Notes under the pieces: generated by a model
What the model was told of the DNA's origin: nothing
What the model saw: only the letters and a program-made list of their open reading frames with translations
Database searches by the model: none
Part shown: in pieces, positions 61,136-64,000 of the stretch
Layout: each line of letters opens with the position of its first letter
Numbering within the stretch: position 1 is the first letter of the stretch
Translations under genes and position numbers: made by a program
Assembly: GCA_013399115.1 (NCBI GenBank)
Contig: VXAA01005193.1
Location: 557,495 to 621,494, forward strand
Direction: 5' to 3'
Length of the DNA: 64,000 nucleotides
Origin: Anseranas semipalmata
Taxonomy: Eukaryota > Chordata > Aves > Anseriformes > Anseranatidae

Positions 61136-63067
61136 GCTAAATTAGAGCCCTTTAATAACAAAAATTATTTAGTGGCTTTTTGAACAGTCAATCCCACAAC
61201 TTCTATTACATGAAAACATTTATTTTCTGTATATTCCGGTATACCTGTCTGTCCGATTCTAAACTGGTGCAAGTCTGTAAGTCTGTAAGTCTGTGCTGAT
61301 TTCAAATGTTCTGTATCTGTTTAGACCAAATGGGACTGTGATCCAGGACTTGTCTTTCTGTTTGTTGTCAGTGATGTAAATTTGATAGGTGTTTAGAGAT
61401 TTTTATGACTGTTCTAGCCTACTTTAAAAATAATTGAAATTTTAATGTTCAAAATAATCTCTTTGCACAATTAAATGATAAGGAGAGGTTTGTAACACAA
61501 AGTAGAGCCGTCCCTTTTCCTTTTTGAACTTAGGCCTAGCTTCCCATTGAATTGGGTCCAATGTTACTGCTTTGGTGAGAAGTAATCATAGCAGTGACTA
61601 GGGTGGACAACTAAACTCTATAAACAAAGAGTCCTTTAAATTGTGCACATTTAGGAGGAACATTCAGTAGCAATCAAAGTAAATATGAACTGAAACAAAC
61701 ATTGTAAAATGAGCAAAGTGAAGCCAACTGAATGGTTTAGACCAGGAGTCTGTGGAAGAAACAGGAAAAGGTGTAGGCGTAGCCTGCCTTTTTCCCTACT
61801 GTATTAAAAATCAACATGCAGATTCTTCATCCAGGGAGCCACAGAAAGTCAAAGCTAAACCAAGCAGACTGCTTCAGCGCTGGTCAGTGTGCCACCCAGG
61901 CAAGGCTTGTTCCCTCACGCCTGAAAACTGCCAGCTAGAGCTGCAGGGAATAACAGCATTGCAGTCAGCGCTGCAACAATCCAGGCAGAAGCTAACTAAC
62001 CAGCAAACAGGGCATGGAGCTGCCGTTACTTTGCTTTGCAGAGTTGGTCACAGTCTTACTGTGTGCATTCAGTATCTAAATATTAACTCTGATCTACACC
62101 TGTGCACTTTTTCAATAGTTTGATGAGTCATCCACGGCAATCACCCAATAGAGTTTGTTTACAACGTCTGAACAAGATAGCATTTAACAGGAAGCAACTC
62201 ATATAGCTGAGTTTTACATTCAGACCTGTCATATGCTAAACTGGATTTCACATTTAAGATATTAAAGAACTGTGTCATTCATGGTTGCCTCTGGAGTCAA
62301 ATTTTGTGCCTTTCTGAAAGATAAATTTGGCTTCTTTTTGGCCTAGTAAAATTTGGGCAGAAGATGGCAGCCTGAAGAATTAGCTGACATACTGTAGTTT
62401 CTGTTCATTCAGAGGTCTAGAGGTCCACTTTCAACAAGCTGATTTTGTGTAAGCAATGAAATTAAAGGTTGATCAGGGCTGTAAACTCTCATACTTCAGT
62501 AATTAAATGTCTGTAATGACAGAAAATGGAAGGGAGACGCTTGCTCTGGGAGGCAGGTTATTTGGTAACCGGTGGTGGCAGAACCTTCTTAGGCCTTTCT
62601 GTGAAGTACCTAGCATGCAATTCCTGTGCTGCTTAGAAATATGAAAATATATTTGTGCTGCAGAAGTGAACAAGCATGTTTCTTTACAATAGGTCTGTTA
62701 GTCTCAGCTTCACAGGGAACTCTAGAGCCCCCTGCGCTGTTTTCAGCAAGCACTAGAAGCGCCAGGAGGCTCAGGCAAGCCACAGGACGTGCAGAGCATG
62801 GTGTGTTGGAGAAGCAGCTGCATGGGGCTCGCTGCTATTCACACTTGCGTGAGCGCTGGGATTATACTTTGTTCTGTGTCCACGTTTCCAGCATTTTCCT
62901 TAAGAAAGCTGGTAGCCAGGGAGTTTTCCCTTATTGTGCACACAGCAGCATTTTGGGAAGTGTAGCTTTGTATTCTATTTCAACCTCTAAACCGACTCAG
63001 TAGTAACTGAGGTCTGTTATGCAATGCCATCTGTGTAACAGCTAATACTTTTAACTGTTCACCCTGC
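61136..63067. other. Non-coding stretch
   Basis: Two + strand open frames of 123 and 125 codons (61752-62123 and 62626-63003) have no domain-like pattern, no conserved-looking motif and no flanking splice signals that stand out. They are regarded as chance. Confidence 0.5.
61271..61294. repeat. Three perfect 8-bp tandem units
   Basis: AAGTCTGT is repeated exactly three times; a very short tandem repeat. Confidence 0.95.
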
Positions 63068-63250
63068 AGGATCCCAGAGCATTTTCCGAAGTAATATACA
63101 AGTGTCATTTACTGAGCTCTGTATGAGGTTTATTAATTAAGTAACATCTGCATTTTACAGATGAATAAATATGCCACCCATTCGTTAAAACCTGAAGTCA
63201 CACCCTATGTAGTGTGAGTCTCAGTAAGAATTGGAGAGACTTGGCATTGC
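63068..63250 (-). mobile_element. MIR-like SINE, copy 1 of a pair
   Basis: AGGATCCCAGAGCATTTTCC, then ACATCTGCATTTTACAGATG, then CCTGAAGTCACAC appear in the order of the reverse complement of the amniote MIR family (AGGATCCCAGAGCACTTTAC, ATCCCCATTTTACAGATGGG, CCAAGGTCACACAG). The spacing is close to expected for a near full-length SINE of about 180 bases. The copy is old and decayed. Confidence 0.75.
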
Positions 63251-63593
63251 CGGACAATATAAAATCTACTGAAATGATATTTGAACCGATAGATCTGTTA
63301 ATAGCCAGGGAAAGTCCCCAGGAATAGGGTGTGTTGGGAAAAGGCAATGAAATTTTCTGATAAAAAAGCAGCTCCCCTGTGTTCACTGAAGGTTTGAACT
63401 TCTCAAACAAAATGCTCCAATATAATTAAAACTCTCCCAAGATACCAATAAAAGAACAAGTTTTTCCTGCCAACAGAGAAATAAAACTTTGCAATAATTT
63501 CTGACAAAAATCCAGTATCCAGTATTATTTATAAAGAACCTGTAGTGTCAGTACTTATTACATCCCATTGCTGTCCTCTGAGAGCCACCATCT

Positions 63594-63770
63594 GATGATC
63601 TCAGAGCTTTTTTTTTGCAAATGTTGGCTCGCTTCCTTTGAGACAGTTCTGATCTTGCCATTCTGCAGATGAGAGTGGGAGAAGGTAATGATGAACAGAC
63701 TAATAAAGCTAATCAAAGTTCACACAACAAATTGACAGCAGCAGTGATAGGAGAAACAAGGCATCTTGAT
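63594..63770 (-). mobile_element. MIR-like SINE, copy 2 of a pair
   Basis: TGATGATCTCAGAGCTTTTT, TTGCCATTCTGCAGATGAGA, AAAGTTCACACAACAAATTG and ACAGCAGCAGTGATAGGAGA occur in the same order as in the MIR reverse complement (ATGATCTCAGAGCACTTTAC, CCATTTTACAGATGAGG, AAGGTCACACAGCAAGTCAG, GGCAGAGCTGGGAATAGAA). The orientation matches copy 1, about 340 bases upstream. It contains a T run where the consensus has CACTTTACAAA. Confidence 0.65.
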
Positions 63771-64000
63771 TCCATTTCATCTGTTGTAGCTATATTCCTC
63801 TATATTTGTAAGATATTTCTAACACAGAGCTTGCCCTGCCAGGTTAGTATGTTTAAGATGTGTCAGTTTTTGTGCAGCTGCCTGCTAGAGATGTGGGCTG
63901 TCCTGCAGAAACTACACTTGTGTAGTGTAGCATTGTGCATTGGCTCTTCTGAGTAATAAAGTTGAATTTTACCATTTATTTTGTACAAAATTTCAACAGT
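63771..64000. other. Non-coding end of the window
   Basis: Nothing recognised. The 95-codon open frame ending at 63956 starts inside the MIR-like copy and is not a gene. Confidence 0.5.

Noticed and set aside
61752..63003. Two plus-strand frames of about 125 codons
   Set aside because: No domain pattern and a length within chance expectation for 64 kb.
1..64000. CRISPR arrays, bacterial operons, tRNA or rRNA genes, endogenous retroviral LTR pairs
   Set aside because: Looked for on both strands. No regular repeat-spacer pattern, no tRNA or rRNA consensus words and no paired long terminal repeats were seen; the sequence is vertebrate nuclear DNA.

Overview
This window looks like ordinary non-coding DNA from a bird genome. 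Two things point that way. Near 36.2 kb there is a CR1 LINE 3' end of the avian type, finishing in tandem ATTCTGTG-like octamers, with a second CR1 3' end in the opposite orientation near 48.2 kb. All the other recognisable interspersed repeats are decayed CR1/L3-type and MIR-type copies of ancient amniote families, and no L1 or Alu was recognised. Low repeat density and A+T-rich sequence broken by a few GC-rich patches also fit a bird. A crocodilian or turtle cannot be fully excluded by eye.

No complete protein-coding gene, tRNA, rRNA or known small RNA could be supported. No open reading frame exceeds about 140 codons, and their sizes and compositions fit chance or simple-sequence effects. 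The best gene-related signals are (a) a CpG-dense patch at about 24.18-24.41 kb, interrupted by a 24-base assembly gap, with a good splice acceptor on its left edge and a strong donor on its right edge, and (b) two adjacent protein-like open stretches at 20.7-21.2 kb that look like a decayed coding remnant or an orphan exon. The window is therefore probably intergenic or intronic, with at most one or two exons or a promoter near its middle.

Layout: 0.3-3.9 kb is unremarkable apart from a CT tract and a doubtful repeat end; 3.9-4.8 kb is strongly purine-rich; 4.8-20.7 kb has nothing but simple repeats and one small hairpin; 20.7-21.2 kb holds the coding-like stretch; 24.2-24.4 kb is the CpG island and candidate exon; 25.1 kb has a CTCTGTAT-type microsatellite; 30.7 kb, 32.3-33.2 kb and 36.2 kb carry CR1 copies; 40.3 and 42.6 kb carry two related copies of a roughly 245-bp sequence containing a MIR-like core; 44-46 kb is T-rich with long T runs; 48.2 kb has a reverse CR1 end; 54.4-54.95 kb is pyrimidine-rich; 57.0 kb has a perfect 11-bp inverted repeat; 61 kb has a CR1/L3-type fragment; 63.1-63.8 kb has two MIR-like copies in the same orientation.

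Repeat names rest on recalled family consensus patterns, not on a search. I found no convincing novel biological system. The most checkable observations are the CpG-island exon with its gap, the duplicated 245-bp segment, and the open stretches at 20.7-21.2 kb.
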